Notes under the pieces: generated by a model
The model's database searches: none
What the model saw: the letters and a program-made list of their open reading frames with translations, nothing else
What the model was told of the DNA's origin: nothing
Position numbers and translations under genes: made by a program
Part shown: positions 37,916 to 51,239 of the stretch, piece after piece
Numbering within the stretch: position 1 is the first letter of the stretch
Layout of the letters: every line of letters starts with the position of its first letter
Source of the DNA: Eonycteris spelaea
Lineage: Eukaryota; Chordata; Mammalia; Chiroptera; Pteropodidae
DNA length: 64,000 nucleotides
Assembly: GCA_003508835.1 (NCBI GenBank)
Contig: PUFA01000289.1
Coordinates: 124,001-188,000, forward strand
Direction of reading: 5' to 3'

Positions 37916-40900
37916 CCTACAGGTTGTTAATACGGAGAGAGAATGGGTTAGAAAGCAAAAAACAAGGACTCCTAACAGTTTTCTTAAATAATAGTATTGT
38001 TATATAAATTGCAAACCAACTTTGTTAAATTATCCCTTCAAGAAATTAAACGCCCTCCAGCTCTTTCCAAATATTTTTTCAAATAATGGAAATGTTTTGG
38101 GTAGCTTTTTAAAGGTGACGGATTCCCAGTAGCAAAGAACTAGTAACATGGTCCCTGGAAGCCTCTTTTTGACACCAAACTGTCTACCAGATGTGAAGGC
38201 TAACACAATCAGTACTATGCTGATGGTAGAAATCTTTATTGTTGTCCAGATAAAATTTTAAAGAGGAGGAAAGGGATTGATAGGGCAAGATGGTTTAAAA
38301 TCACCTTTTAGAAAATAAGCAATCTATAGGTCGCCTACAGTTATTATCCAACAAAACATACTGTGGGCCAAGCAATTCTACTCATATGGGAGCATCTAGG
38401 AAAGAGCAGAAAACATAGAAGCAGGGATGTCACAAACACTGGCCGCCCTCTTCCAGAAGTCTTCCTTCACCTGTCTGGCCATTTTGACGCTGAATGGTAA
38501 CCCACAGCGTTCTAATCTGTCTCCTCCAGACTGGCTTCCTGCAGGTGGGAACTGAGGTTGATTCATCTCTGCATAATTCGGGGCTAATAAAGACATGTAA
38601 GTAATATTTGTGAAATGAATGAATTTGATTTTGTCATCTTCAACAGAATTCAGAAACATGAGCTTGCCAAAAAAAAAAGTAATTAAAGTAAATTCTGAAT
38701 TTTTTTCTGTAATTTGGAAGCAATGTTTGTTCATATTTATAAAACTCCAGACCACTTCACAGAATAATATTTTTTAAGATACACAAATCCTCAGTTCAAA
38801 AAAAAAAAGTACTACTTATTCTAACTAAATTCCATCACCACCACCAACACAATCAGATGTTTTTCACCCAGGGATTAAGTGCCCAAATGCATTTTAGAAA
38901 CATGAATTTTTTAAGACAGCAAAGTGTCAGGCGTGACAGTAACATGAGGTCATGACTGGTGGAAGAGCGGTACATCAGGCATGCTTGGGTGGAGTCAAGG
39001 AAGGGTATGTGTCTCCTTAAGACAGGAGATCAAGAAATACTCCTAAACAATGAAAGAAAATGCTGGAAGCTTAGAAGATGTGCTAGCATTCAAATTCACT
39101 TATTAAATGAGAGCTAATAACTCTAATATTTTTAAAGTTCACCTTTAGGTAAACTGTTCTTTTACAGGAAAACTATCACCTTCTTGTCTGTTTTCCACTA
39201 ACTAGAGCAAAAAACAGTCTAGAAAGAAAAAAACAAAAACCCTGAACATCATCGCTGAAACTTATAAAACTGTACAGAAAGAAGTATTTTGAACTACTAG
39301 AACTTTAAAGATCAATATGAATAATTAGTTTGTTCCTTTCCAGTCATTTTAATTATATCACTGAAATAATTTGCTTTAATTAGTTAATTATTTTTCTAAA
39401 ATACATATATTTAAAACAGCTCATAATTTGTATTAACTGAACTATCTAAAATATTCTGAAAATTCTGTTTTGATCTCTATTAAAAGAAGGCATCTTTTAA
39501 TTATGAAACCTAAGATCTAGTTATCTAGTTCTTAAGGTGTGGTTCAAATAAATAAAAATAAGAACACTGAGTAGCTGTTCACCACATACATAACTATAAA
39601 CACTTGCTTAATATAAATACACAAACAAATATGAGGGGAGTAATAAAAGGGCTGGTTTCATTTATTTTATTACTACTATATTTCCAGAGATCACATGAGT
39701 GTGTATAAATTTTAATTTGCAAAGCAGTAGAGTCGCATAAAACAGTTCCTATTTTTTAAAATAATACTCTTTAGAGCCGATACATATATACATATTTTAT
39801 AAATACACCAACTAGCTTTTTTGGTATAAAAATTAAGAGGACTGGTGTATACTTGAGATAGGTTTAAATTGACTTAAAACGCAAATACCTGGATGAAAAA
39901 CAAATGTAAAAAACGTACCATTGTTTGACAGTAGATATGTCTAATCTCAGTTATTCATCAGCTTGCTAACCTTTGACTGTGAACCCTTACCATTCCTCAT
40001 GTAATAAGCACTCAGAAATCCTCATGGTCTAAGGCTCTAAAACACTATGCCTTTAATGAAAGATCACATGAGACCCCATGAAGCCCACTGTGGGCAAGAA
40101 ATCATGAATGACTTAGTAAGACTAGCTAAAAAGCATGGCTTTAGGAAAAAAAAAAAAAAGGCACCACAAAAAACAAGTCTAGACACTGGTTCAATTCCAG
40201 TGATGATAAAATGACAAATCATTTCAAATGGGCCAAACTATATCATCTATCTCCTCTTTTACAACCAATTTCTTACTAAAACAACCTTTAGAGTTTTTTA
40301 AAGAGGGGTTTTTATTTTTGATTGGGTACATTAATTCGCAAAGCCTGAGGGCCATTTTGCAGGGCGATTTCTGGGCTCCTCTAGTTAGAAGCAGAGACTT
40401 CAGGCTGTCAGACAGAGCTCCCTCTAGCCGATGCATATTCATATTCTCTCTCTACCCACTTCACCCACACACAGACACGCCCACATACGCAAGTGCTCTC
40501 TCGGAAATCATGTTAACTGATGGTTCTGAGTCTAAAACAACACTATTGAATTACTTTGTCAACCATGACCAGATTAAGAGATGCATAAACCTGTATTACT
40601 GCTCCTTCTTTGAGTGCTTGTGTCTATCAAATTTAAGTGGCAAACCATGTTCAGGAACCATGTCTAATTCTATTCTAATTCTATGTTTCACAGGACTTCC
40701 CCCCACCCCGCCCCTCCTTCGTAAGTTGGGCATAAGCTAAGACTACAGAGGCACCAGAAGAAAACTTTCCATCAGTTTCTGGATGAGGTTGAAAGAAACT
40801 TAAGTCATATGAATAAGGTAAACCATATAATCCATGCTTTGTCTGAAAAGACATAAAGATTTTTATCCTGGGCTTATCCCAGTAGTAATCTCAACAGTCC

Positions 40901-42593
40901 CCTCTGGGCTGGGTGTCATCTGTCTCCTGGCATCGATGATTTTTAAAAACAAAAAACAGAACCTGGGGAGGCGGGGGCGGGCAAGAAGAAAATTACTGAA
41001 TCAGTAAGCTAGAGGAATATATACTCTGAGGAAACAATCTGAGCCTCAAACTACCCTGGGGATTACTGATACTATAATAAACACAGAAGAGAGAAAGCAA
41101 ATAAAGACGCCTTTTATATCTTAATTCTGAACAAGTAAATTCCATTTTTTTAAATCTTATGTTGGCTAACAAACCACCAGGTTACTTGCCAGGGTCTAGA
41201 ACGGTATTTAAGATCATTCTGGGAAAGTACAACTCATTTAATATTACAATATTATAAAGTTATAAATCTTTTATTTAACACTATCATCAAAGAGCACCTA
41301 AATTTAAGAGACTATTTTTCTTTTCTATAATCTATTGATAACCAGATTTAGTCATTCTTTTTAGGAACAAAAAAGATTACTAATTCTCTGGTACACTTAA
41401 TAATCTTTTCCTTTTCCTATATTATCTTTGTATATAAGTTTTATCTAAGAGTATAGACAAATTACATCATACTTCCAGCAAAACTCATCTGATAAACTGA
41501 TTTGCTGAACTGGAGGAAAGTGATAATGCTTAATAATAAAGTTTTGAACAAATATTTGGTTACTCAACAAGCAACAGCATTTGTTTGTAAATACAAGGAG
41601 GGGTGGTGTGAACACATAAAAAATACATACTTGAATTTATGTTAAATAGGTATTTAACATGAGCCAAGGAGAAAATGTACTCTAATACCTATTGAATTTA
41701 AAGCATGTGAGTATTCATAATATATATGAGCGCAATTCCAAAAGTTACAGTAGGGAACATGCAGGTTTATGCCCATTTTGAAGATATGAAGCAGCCAGTG
41801 ACTCTCACTTAAGGCACAGTGTAATTTAACTACATTTGTCATAACTCCCAATATTCTTACATTGACTGTCAGTCCTGTTGTCTCCTTTTCTTTCTAAACT
41901 TGTCTTAAATAGAATCTAGGTGCCAGAGAAGAGATAATGAAAAACAGGCAATCATTCTAATGGTAACAATAAAAGCAATCACCCCTGAAATTGCCTTTAA
42001 AAGATGAGAGGGTAAAACTAGCAGATGTAAATATCTTGGTTGTACATGAGTCCAGTGGTGGCCCTCCTGACTATTCCACATCCCTGGCACACAGCCCCCT
42101 GGGGAAATGCTCCTAGAGAGTCCACTTTACTCCTTTCCTGACATTATCATAATCACATTGCCAGTCTGAAGGATAAGAATGGGGAGGAGCACGTGACTTT
42201 GAAAAAAAAAATCAACTTGAAGTTCTTTAATTGGTAGATAGCCAAATCCTCTGTAAAAATAAGCAGTATTATGTATATCACCACAAGAATGCTGCCTACC
42301 ATTCTGCATTAAATGAACCCGAAAAGTTTTAGATTGGGTCTTGAGCAGGTCAGTCTTATCTGTTTTATTATCTTTTAGGTAAAACTTTTAAGAGCGATCT
42401 CAATGTCAACAAGTTGATTGCTTAATAGAATTCTCTCAAAAGCTTTTTTGTAGGACAAAATAAACTGGTTTCTTCTGGACTAAACTAGTACACTGTCTTT
42501 AAAAGAAATTACTTGTGAAATTACCACTAGAAAATGCTACTGCTTCCAAATCTGGGGTAACAGGTTCTCCAACTCATTTTATGGCATAGTTAC

Positions 42594-42612
42594 AAAAAAA
42601 AAAAAAAAAAAA
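42594..42612. repeat. poly(A) run, 19 bases
   Basis: Uninterrupted A homopolymer. Confidence 0.95.
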
Positions 42613-43478
42613 GCCAAGAGTTATAACCTGAATTCAAATCAATCAAGGAAGAGTTTATAGTCTAATAAATAACTTGAGAGTTCTCCCTCCTCCTCCTTCA
42701 TTATTTCTACCCAATTTCTTATGGATGACAGAAGATTCACTGCTGCTTAAAGTAAGCACATTCTATCTTCTGAGGAAAAATAGAAACACTATCATCTTCT
42801 TTAGACTTTCATCAAATAAATTTATACCCCACATAGATACAGACTATGTAACCACAAATTATGCTGAGTAAACTAATGAAACCATAAAACTACGAGAACA
42901 TTAAAATTTATCTATTATACCTGCCTGCAATGAAGTATGATTACTCTGAAATATTCCTAGATGGGTGGAAATCAATAGTAACTTATATTGGGTAGGAACT
43001 CCACAAGCTTTTAGATTTGTCTTAAATTCCATGTGTCTGCTGAAAACAAAGCAAAAAAAGCTGGGGGAGGGGAAGGAGAGAGAAGGGGATGTGAGAGAAT
43101 GCACACTTGCATAAACAAACATATTTAAGGTTTTAAACTGCCAATATCTTTACTTTATACCTTTGCTTTAAGAAGACAAAAGAAACTACTAACATTTGAC
43201 AGGTGATCCAGAAGTTCAAGACCAGAGCTTGAAAAATACGGATTAAAAATCTAAGTGGCAAGAAATTGCTTATTTAAAAATGTTTTTAATTTCTTTAAAA
43301 CATTTCCAAAATATGCTGCGATTTTGTACAGCTACAACACTGTAACATTATACTTTCTCTAGTCTTACTCCATTTTTATTAGAAAGAAAGAGACAGAGAG
43401 GGAGAGGAAGGAAAATCCATAATCCAAACGAACAACCATGCAAACCTCAAGAGGTATTTCAAGTCTCTAGTGACAACT

Positions 43479-43508
43479 GAGAGAGAGAGAGAAAAAAAAA
43501 AAAAAAAG
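43479..43508. repeat. (GA)n followed by poly(A)
   Basis: About six GA units, then sixteen As. Confidence 0.9.
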
Positions 43509-43676
43509 CCACACTACACAACCTGTCTGCTACCTATCAAGTGTATACCAAGGGAGGGGACATGGGAGGGGCCGAATACCTGTGGCTAGAAAGCTTATTT
43601 ACCTTGTTCATAAGGTCACGCAAAGCAGCAGTGAACTAGAGGTTATTCTGATTTTTCTTTGATGTTAGGCCCTAAC

Positions 43677-43786
43677 AGAGGAGGCAAATGAGAAGAAAAG
43701 GAGGGAAGAAGGACGGAATGAAGGAAGGGAAAGGGAGAAGGGGAGAGAGAAAAAGAAGTGAGAAAAGAGAGGGAGAGAGAGAGATT
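43677..43786. repeat. polypurine tract, about 110 bases
   Basis: Nearly all A and G on the plus strand (GAGG, GAAGG, GGGAGA units), with rare C or T interruptions. On the AFF1 sense strand it is a polypyrimidine tract. Confidence 0.9.
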
Positions 43787-44601
43787 TTCTTTCGAGGCCA
43801 CTCTCCAGTCTCCTCCTTCCCCACCTAAATCTCAGGCTTGCACTTACTTCCTCAAACGTACTTTGGGGCAGCTGTACACTGTGGGGCACTTACCTTTGTG
43901 AACATGTCTTACTGCCTTCCTACATGGCAAACAAGTTTTCCTGTTTTCATACATCCCCTTGGCAGCCCTAATCGGTGCCACTAGGTCACTGCCTTTTGTG
44001 CTGGCGGCTGCAATGGCGGCCCTGACAGGAAAGAACTTTTAATCGCTCCCTAGTACTGAGCCATAAGAAGCAGTGAATGCTCCCAGGCACAACTCCCCTG
44101 GCTCTGCTCCTAAAAATGCTCTCTCAAGGACACCGTTGCTTAGCGATATCTGCCTTCCCCCGTACATTTGAAATTGGCAACATCTGTCCTTTTGGCAGTT
44201 TTGACTTGTGCAAAGCACCATGCTCTCAGTTTAAAAACATATGGCTTTATGAAATGGGCAATCCTCTACTCCACGCGTCTCCCTGCAAAACCCCAAAACG
44301 GTTTAATCTTTGCATATAAAAATCTATAGGATTTAAGACAGTACATAAGCAAAATATTTAGTCACCAGTGGGAGTTCCTAGGAAACCCACTAATAGTGTG
44401 TCTGCACAATTACACCCAAGGATGTGTCTTAACTGAAAAGTCCATTTAGTTCAAAATTTTCTGTATAACTAATTCCATCACCATGTATTATGTGTAAATA
44501 CGTCTTAGTAAGATAAGACATAAAGGCAATTTATTCATGGAGTAGGTAAAGGAATTTTAATGCTCACATTATAGCCTAACCTCTCATAATCAAAAATACA
44601 A

Positions 44602-44647
44602 AGACACACACACAGACAGACACACACACACAACGCATGCACGCACA
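44602..44647. repeat. (AC)n-rich microsatellite
   Basis: ACACAC runs with GACAGACA interruptions. Confidence 0.9.
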
Positions 44648-44859
44648 GATCATCGGCAAAAGAACCTAAAAAAATTTAGAGACAAAAGGTTCATTTAAAT
44701 AATTCTAACCTTATAAATTTCAAAAACTTGATCTTCAGTTTCCTAAGTTTTTTTATTTATCCTCGACATAATCATTTTACTATAATTTTATGCGTAAGAA
44801 AAAACCTAACCAAAAATAAAACTTTTTACGGGTAGTATATATGTTCTGTGTATAATAAA

Positions 44860-45005
44860 AGTTGGGAGGCGGATGGGGTCAAAGGGGTCAAATATGTGGT
44901 GACAAATTTAACTATGGGCAGTGAACACACAAAGCAATATGTATATGCCTGTTAAAAAATTAAAATAAAATGTCCCTTTCATAAAAAATAATAAATTAAA
45001 AAAAG
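44860..45005 (+). repeat. L1 3' end fragment
   Basis: GTCAAATATGTGGTGACAAA, GGCAGTGAACACACAAAGCA and an A-rich end resemble the L1 3' UTR, in which this phrase precedes the tail. Confidence 0.6.
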
Positions 45006-45634
45006 ACAAAACCTCTGAAAAATAAAAAATAAATTATGCCTATGCCGTTAAATAAAAAAAGCAGTTGGTAACACAAAATAAACTGATGCCAATTTTATAA
45101 GGGAAAAAAGCATAAAAGTCAATTAAGCTCTGAACCACGCTGAGTGTGTTCAAACTTTAGCATTTAGGTATTTTTGTTCTTTTTGGCCAAACCAATTTTG
45201 ATATATTAGAAACACATATTTTCAAAGACATTCTATAGGAACTGAGTTCCAGCTTCAAAGAGCAGGCTGACCTATTGCTTTCCTCAAGTCTCTACTTAGA
45301 GCTTACAGAAGCAGAAAAGACAGGGTGATGCTTATGGCCATTGAAAATATGTCCAAAAGGTCCTGACTCTGTGGATTTAACAACAGCCTTGAAATCCATT
45401 AACATGCATGGATGTGTAATCTGACTTAGCCACAAATGTGAACACACTTCTCACCATAGCTCATTGCTTGCTACTTGCCCAGATGCACACAGTAATTCTC
45501 AATAAGTCTTTCTATTGTCATTTATGGGAGAAACCTAAGTAGACTCTGCAAATTGGGGAGTTCTCAAAAATCTCAGATGTTCCTCCAAGGTATCCCCGGA
45601 GGCTCTGCCTTACAGGGTCGTGCTTACGCACAGG

Positions 45635-45664
45635 TTCTGAGTGGGACATTTCTGAGTGGGACAT
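45635..45664. repeat. perfect 15-bp tandem duplication
   Basis: TTCTGAGTGGGACAT occurs twice back to back. Confidence 0.95.
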
Positions 45665-46311
45665 GCCACCTTCCAGACATGGCTCTGCCCGAGACAAACT
45701 ATTAAGTTCACTGCATGGAAAGGGCTTAAGTACAGTGTCTGGTACATGGTACACTGTCAAAAAATCATTTTTATTATTATACTATCTCACTATGACACAA
45801 AGTCTGTTTTTTTATATTTTTCCCCTTTCTTCCATTCTACTAAACTTTCCTACTTCTCCACACCATCCTCCAAAATCAACTTTTACTTAATGTTTATGAA
45901 AACTTCCTCTGGAATGGGGAAGGGAATGCTGAAGGAATGAATGACAACAAATTTTATATCTTTTAACAACTGTATATACAGTAGTACAATCCTTGCTTAC
46001 ACCTCCCTCTGATTTATTCTTAAACAGCCAAAGTCTTTCCAGCTCTGAGGAATCCATCACTTACTAAAGTACACGTATCTGTGATATGTTGCTAATAAAT
46101 TCTGAATTAATGTGGGGAAACATGCAATTTGTAGAGGCTGGGATCCTGGGCCCTAAGAACGAGGAGGATGGAGGGAGCCAGGGCAGGGGTTGTGGTGCTG
46201 TCCACCCGGAAAGTGCTGACAAGCTTTGTGGGTTCTGCCTTCGATATAACCCTCATGTCAAGCCATTTTTCAGACAAGGAGAAATGCAAAAAGCTTCCAG
46301 GAAAAAAAGTG

Positions 46312-46334
46312 CAAATAAATAAATAAATAAATAT
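46312..46334. repeat. (AAAT)n microsatellite
   Basis: About five AAAT units. Confidence 0.95.
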
Positions 46335-47324
46335 AAGAGTTCCAAGGCTAAGAGGGAAAGGACTAGTCAAGTCAGTCAGCACTGCCCTTCTCCAGGACTG
46401 TCCCTGTACAGTCTACAGGGCAATGATAGGCCACTAAAAAGCCGAACCCCAGGGGGTTTACTTAAGCAACTACTAGAGCATTATTGAGAATTTCTCCATT
46501 CTGAGGCTTCTGCCATGAGACCTACTCTTAAGGATGAATGCTATGAGCTATCTCACAGTGCCAATTAATAAATAATCATTAGGTCTGCGAGCAAGGCAAA
46601 TAAAAACAGGCTGTAATACTCTTATCAAAATCAGCTATATCTTCATTACCATATGGTGATACTCTAACCCTATTCTGAGATTCTGAAAAAAATCTATGGG
46701 CCCTGTACTGTTTTCACCTCTGAAAAGTTCAGTCCAGCTTCAGTCTTTTGCAAAGCCTACATACTTCATAACTTGCAGGACAACCTGTTGGTATAGTCGG
46801 AAATAAATTTCAAATAGTATTATCATAAAATCATAAAAGCCTTCTAAAAGATATTCCTCGACTCAAGAAAAATTTCTACAGTACACTGTTAGTAGCAGGA
46901 GTAATAGTAGCAGCTGTCAGTAGGGAAATATGTAAAGAACCCATTGGGTAGAGGGGGCAGAAGAAGGAGGAAATAAAATAATAAACGAAATTTAGTTCTG
47001 AATTGAGGCAACTTCTTTAAGCATGAAGAGGTCCTTCACTGGTAAAGGCGAGGAAAAGTCTTATGTCACCTCCAGGCCTCAAGATTATTTTTCTTCTATG
47101 ACAGTGCTCCATCTCTAACTGAACTTTAAATTTTTTTCCTCCATGACTCAAAATACAGCCTATAACAAATTTACCCAACCTTTAATTATATTCACATTAT
47201 CTTGACAGTGATACCATATTGTAATACTACCTGCACTATTTTATTTAAATCAACTGATGATCAACTCACTTTTTTACTAGGCCTCACCTTAAGTTACAAA
47301 ATTTATGAAATCCTGGATTTCATG

Positions 47325-47360
47325 TGTTGGTGTGTGTGTATATATATATATATGTATGTA
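47325..47360. repeat. (TG)n(TA)n microsatellite
   Basis: Runs of GT then TA then GTAT. Confidence 0.95.
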
Positions 47361-48329
47361 TTTTTTTCTAACTTACATTTAGTTATATAAAATAAAGACT
47401 GGTGCCCCTATAAAGTTTTGGAAGATCATATACTAATCAATACTACATGAACTAAAAGCTGAATGGATGTCTTGGGACATGCTGACCCCCTCTACCTCAT
47501 AAAATCATCCTGCTTTATTCGCTTACACAAGTGTCACCCATCCTCTATATCAGATCCAGGAAGCCTTCACGAATTACATGAAAATATGCCTACTTGTGAC
47601 CAACATTCCTGAATTTGTGACCCAGATCACAAAATTAACATTATATGATCTGCGGTTCAGAACTACAATATTTTTTCCATATGTGTCAAATACAACTACC
47701 TCCATGTAGTTCTCATGGCAACTAATACACAATTCTGGAATCCTGAAACTACAGCAGGTACTCAATACTTTCTTAGTGGTACAAAAAATTCAAGTCTCTT
47801 GCTTAAAAAAGCATCATGTTTCAAAAGTTGAAAGACAGAATTTCATGATTTCACCAAAATTGAGAAATACCATCAAATGAATCAAAAACATCAGGATACT
47901 TCTTAATATCCCGGGGACCTCTGTAAACATAGTTGTAAAGTCAATAAAACAATTTGAAGATGAGTAATATATGATTTTCTTACAGTGTGAATTTTCTTTT
48001 ACTGTTATCCATGTCAAGGGAAGGTGGAACATCCCGCAGTCTCCTATTTGCCAGGTGAATATATCCCAACTCATTTTCACAACAGCCCTGTAGCTCAGGT
48101 AGAACTGCCTCATCTTAAAGGTAAAGGAAAATGAACCAAGGCATTCTGACTCCACAGCATCATCCATTAGGAACATTATCTCCCACTTATATTTCTTTAA
48201 AGCCTTAACATTCAAATCTACCATAACTATCAAAACCTCAGCTTCTCAGCCAGGGCAAAGATACATCTATTGTATTTACTTATACATTTAGTGTCAAAAT
48301 AACTATAACGATGATGCAGTTATTTATTA

Positions 48330-48565
48330 AATGCAGTATTTATAATACACCAGTCACTGATCTAAGGTCTCATGTATATTTTCTTATTTAAATTTGACAG
48401 CTACCTTATGAGGAAGATTATATTATTATTTCTGCTTTACGGATAAGCTTGAGCAGTAGTAATTCTTAACATGTAAGTAATTTGCCTGTCTTCTAATAGC
48501 TAACTCAAGGTAAAGACTGAAACCCAAGTCTTTTTAAGCCAAAATCCATGCTCTTAACCACTACT
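48330..48565 (+). repeat. MIR SINE, nearly complete 3' part
   Basis: CAGTCACTGATCTAAGGTCT, GACAGCTACCTTATGAGGAAG, TTTCTGCTTTACGGATAAG, AAGTAATTTGCCTGTC and CCATGCTCTTAACCACTAC follow MIR order. Confidence 0.8.
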
Positions 48566-49004
48566 TATAATGCATAAAAGTGCTGTCTAATTAGAAAAAA
48601 AAAACCAAAAAACAAAATTTAAAGTTTATCTTCCTTCCCTACAACATTCAAAGGGATTTTAGCAGTCCATAGATTTGTTCTATTATATACTTATTTAAGC
48701 ATAAACTCATCAAAATTCTCAGATATGATATCACGAGAGGAAAAAATGACATCCAACAAGAAAAACAGAAAACAGTCCCACCCTAGAGCTCTTAAAAAGT
48801 ACCCTATACTAAGTATGCTTGTATACTTTCACAGAAATTCGTACCTTATACAAATAAACATGAGTGTCCCTATAAGATCAGCATTATTAAGGTCAGTTTT
48901 TTTAGGTGGAGTAGTTTCTAGAGTCACCCCAGGAGCCAGAGTTGTCATATCACCTCCTCTTCCACTTCCAGTTGAAACCAATAAAGGCTGTTCGTACAGT
49001 AAAA

Positions 49005-49490
49005 TACAGTAAGTCCTCAACGTCATCTACAGGTTCTTGGAAACTGTGACTTTAAGTGAAATGACGAATAATGAAACCAATGTTAGCACAGGCCAATTGA
49101 CATAAACAAAGAATTAAGTTCCTGTGGCATATTTCTGGTCACAAAAACATCACCAAACTTCTAAATAAAGACCCAAACACTTCTAATATTAAACATTAAC
49201 ATAAATGTGAGCTCTTCATACATTAAAGATTGAAAACAAACAAACAAGTAAAATGATTATTTTCCAATCCACTTATTCCAGTTCAGGGTCAGGGGTGGCT
49301 GGAGCCTCTCCATGTACCTCTAGGTACAAGACCAGACATGGGGCGCACTCACACACACTCAGACTGGGACAATTAGGCATGCTGATTCATCTCAGCGCAC
49401 ATCTCTGGGATGTGGGAAGAAACTGGAGCGCCTGTTAAAAAACCCACGCGGACATAGGAAGAACACGGAAACTCCACACAGAGTGCCCGA
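49005..49490 (+). mobile_element. DNA-transposon-like relic with conserved interior
   Basis: Starts TACAGTAAGTCCTCAACGTC and continues GGTTCTTGGAAACTGTGAC, ATTTCTGGTCACAAAAACATC, TTATTCCAGTTCAGGGTCAG and GATGTGGGAAGAAACTGGAG to AACTCCACACAGAGTG. I recognise this string as a mammalian interspersed repeat whose full copies end in an inverted form of the start, but cannot name the family. The right end is missing or decayed. Confidence 0.6.
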
Positions 49491-51239
49491 ATCTCACATG
49501 CGTCAAGTCTTACAGGAAAATAACCCCATATTTGGAAACAAGGACATACTTTACATAATTTCTTTTAAAAGTCTGAAAATCAATCACTTTTTACTTTAAC
49601 TAGATACCACTGACTACATTTTGGTAGAAATCCTTCTGGAAAAAGTACATTTTTGGCATGTCTGGGTTCCCACCCCTTGGATCTTCACAAAGGGAGGAAT
49701 AATCACAAGACTATAGAAATTCACAGATGATTCACAGGGAAAGCAAGCCAACACCTAGGGGGCTCCAGGGGGGGATGTAAAGAGCGCGGTGAGGACTGGG
49801 GCTAGCCGGGGTGTGTGCCTTGTCGAAGGGGGCAGCCAACTGTTGCTTTGCAGGAATGCAAGTCTTATGTTCCAATTTTTTAAAAAAAAAAAAATCAAAA
49901 TCCAGATTTCAATGTGAAATCTACTACTTTTAGATGCTGGCAACTAAATTAACACACTGTACAAGACACTGCCTCTCTGTGGGTGAGCGCTCCCCAATGC
50001 TGGCTTTAATGCTTCCTTCTCTCCCAAGGAGGGGTAATGGGAATGAGAAATTGGGAAATGCTCATTTTGAAGAGAAGAGTATTTTTATGCTAAACATAGT
50101 CTATGTACATGTGAACATCTTCAGTTCCCTCAAGGGATTCTGAAAAGGCCCTCTGCCTGGGTGGGGACAAAGAATGAGGCGGCCTCACTGCTGTACTACC
50201 ATGGTCTCCTCTTTGTTGCACAAGCTCCTGCCAAAGCCTGCTTTAGCGGCTGGCAAATGCGGCCTTGACAGATCACTAGAAATATGAACCAAGTAAGCAA
50301 AACAAACCACAATGTAGTTATTTTACATGACTTGCATGGAATAAATCTATGAACTATAGGTGAGTCATAACATAATAAAGGACGCAGTTAGGTTCAGAAC
50401 AACACACCAGTGTTTTCCTTTGTCTTAGCAACTAGTTCACTGGAATCTTGAGAGAATATAAGGGAGAAAAAAGACTCTGCTGTCTGTTTCACCCTTTACT
50501 AAAAGATAATTAATCTTACTAGAAAATTAAACCCAGGTTGCCAGATGGGCATTTTCAGGGTCAATAATTCTTAGTTACTAGGATACCAATTAATGATACC
50601 CAAGTGGTCTAGAAGAGTTAATGCTTCTCTCTACCCAATAAGGTTGGCGCATTCCCCAAAAGGTGGTTCATTCAATAGCAAAATGTTGAAAATTGAGAAT
50701 CCTTTGAGATTAATAGCAATTTTATTATACATACCCCTTCTATTTAAAATATATATACACACACTAAAAGAAATCTGGTATCTTATGTAATACAGAGGAA
50801 AGCACCTCTATTTCTATATACACAATAGATACATTACTTTCCAATTTTTATAGTACATAAAACCACCTGATTAGTCTCTAAACTCAATACTGAAATGTAC
50901 AGCAATTATGGGGCTGACACTCTACTATGAACGCCTAATTAGGCTGCTTATTTTCAAATCCACACGCAAGCGTGCCTAAAATGACCTGGGAAGCACTTAG
51001 GCTGAAAATGGTAAGTCAAACAACTCTTTCAAAAACTTGAACTTAATACCTGCTTCCCATCCAGGTGTCCTAAGCAGGAAATTCAGTCCCATATCAAATT
51101 GTTTTTCCCCTTCTGCTCCAACAAACATTTATAAGAGATTATCATTCAGACTCCAGATCAGAGTGAATTGTGTAAGAACTCCTCGAGCTGAGCACAGTGC
51201 AGGAAAATCCCCACTCTGCTCCAGTCCTCACTTGCAGTA

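Noticed and set aside
47814..48233. 139-codon minus-strand ORF in intron 3
   Set aside because: No recognisable domain, AT-rich, no splice or promoter context; consistent with chance.
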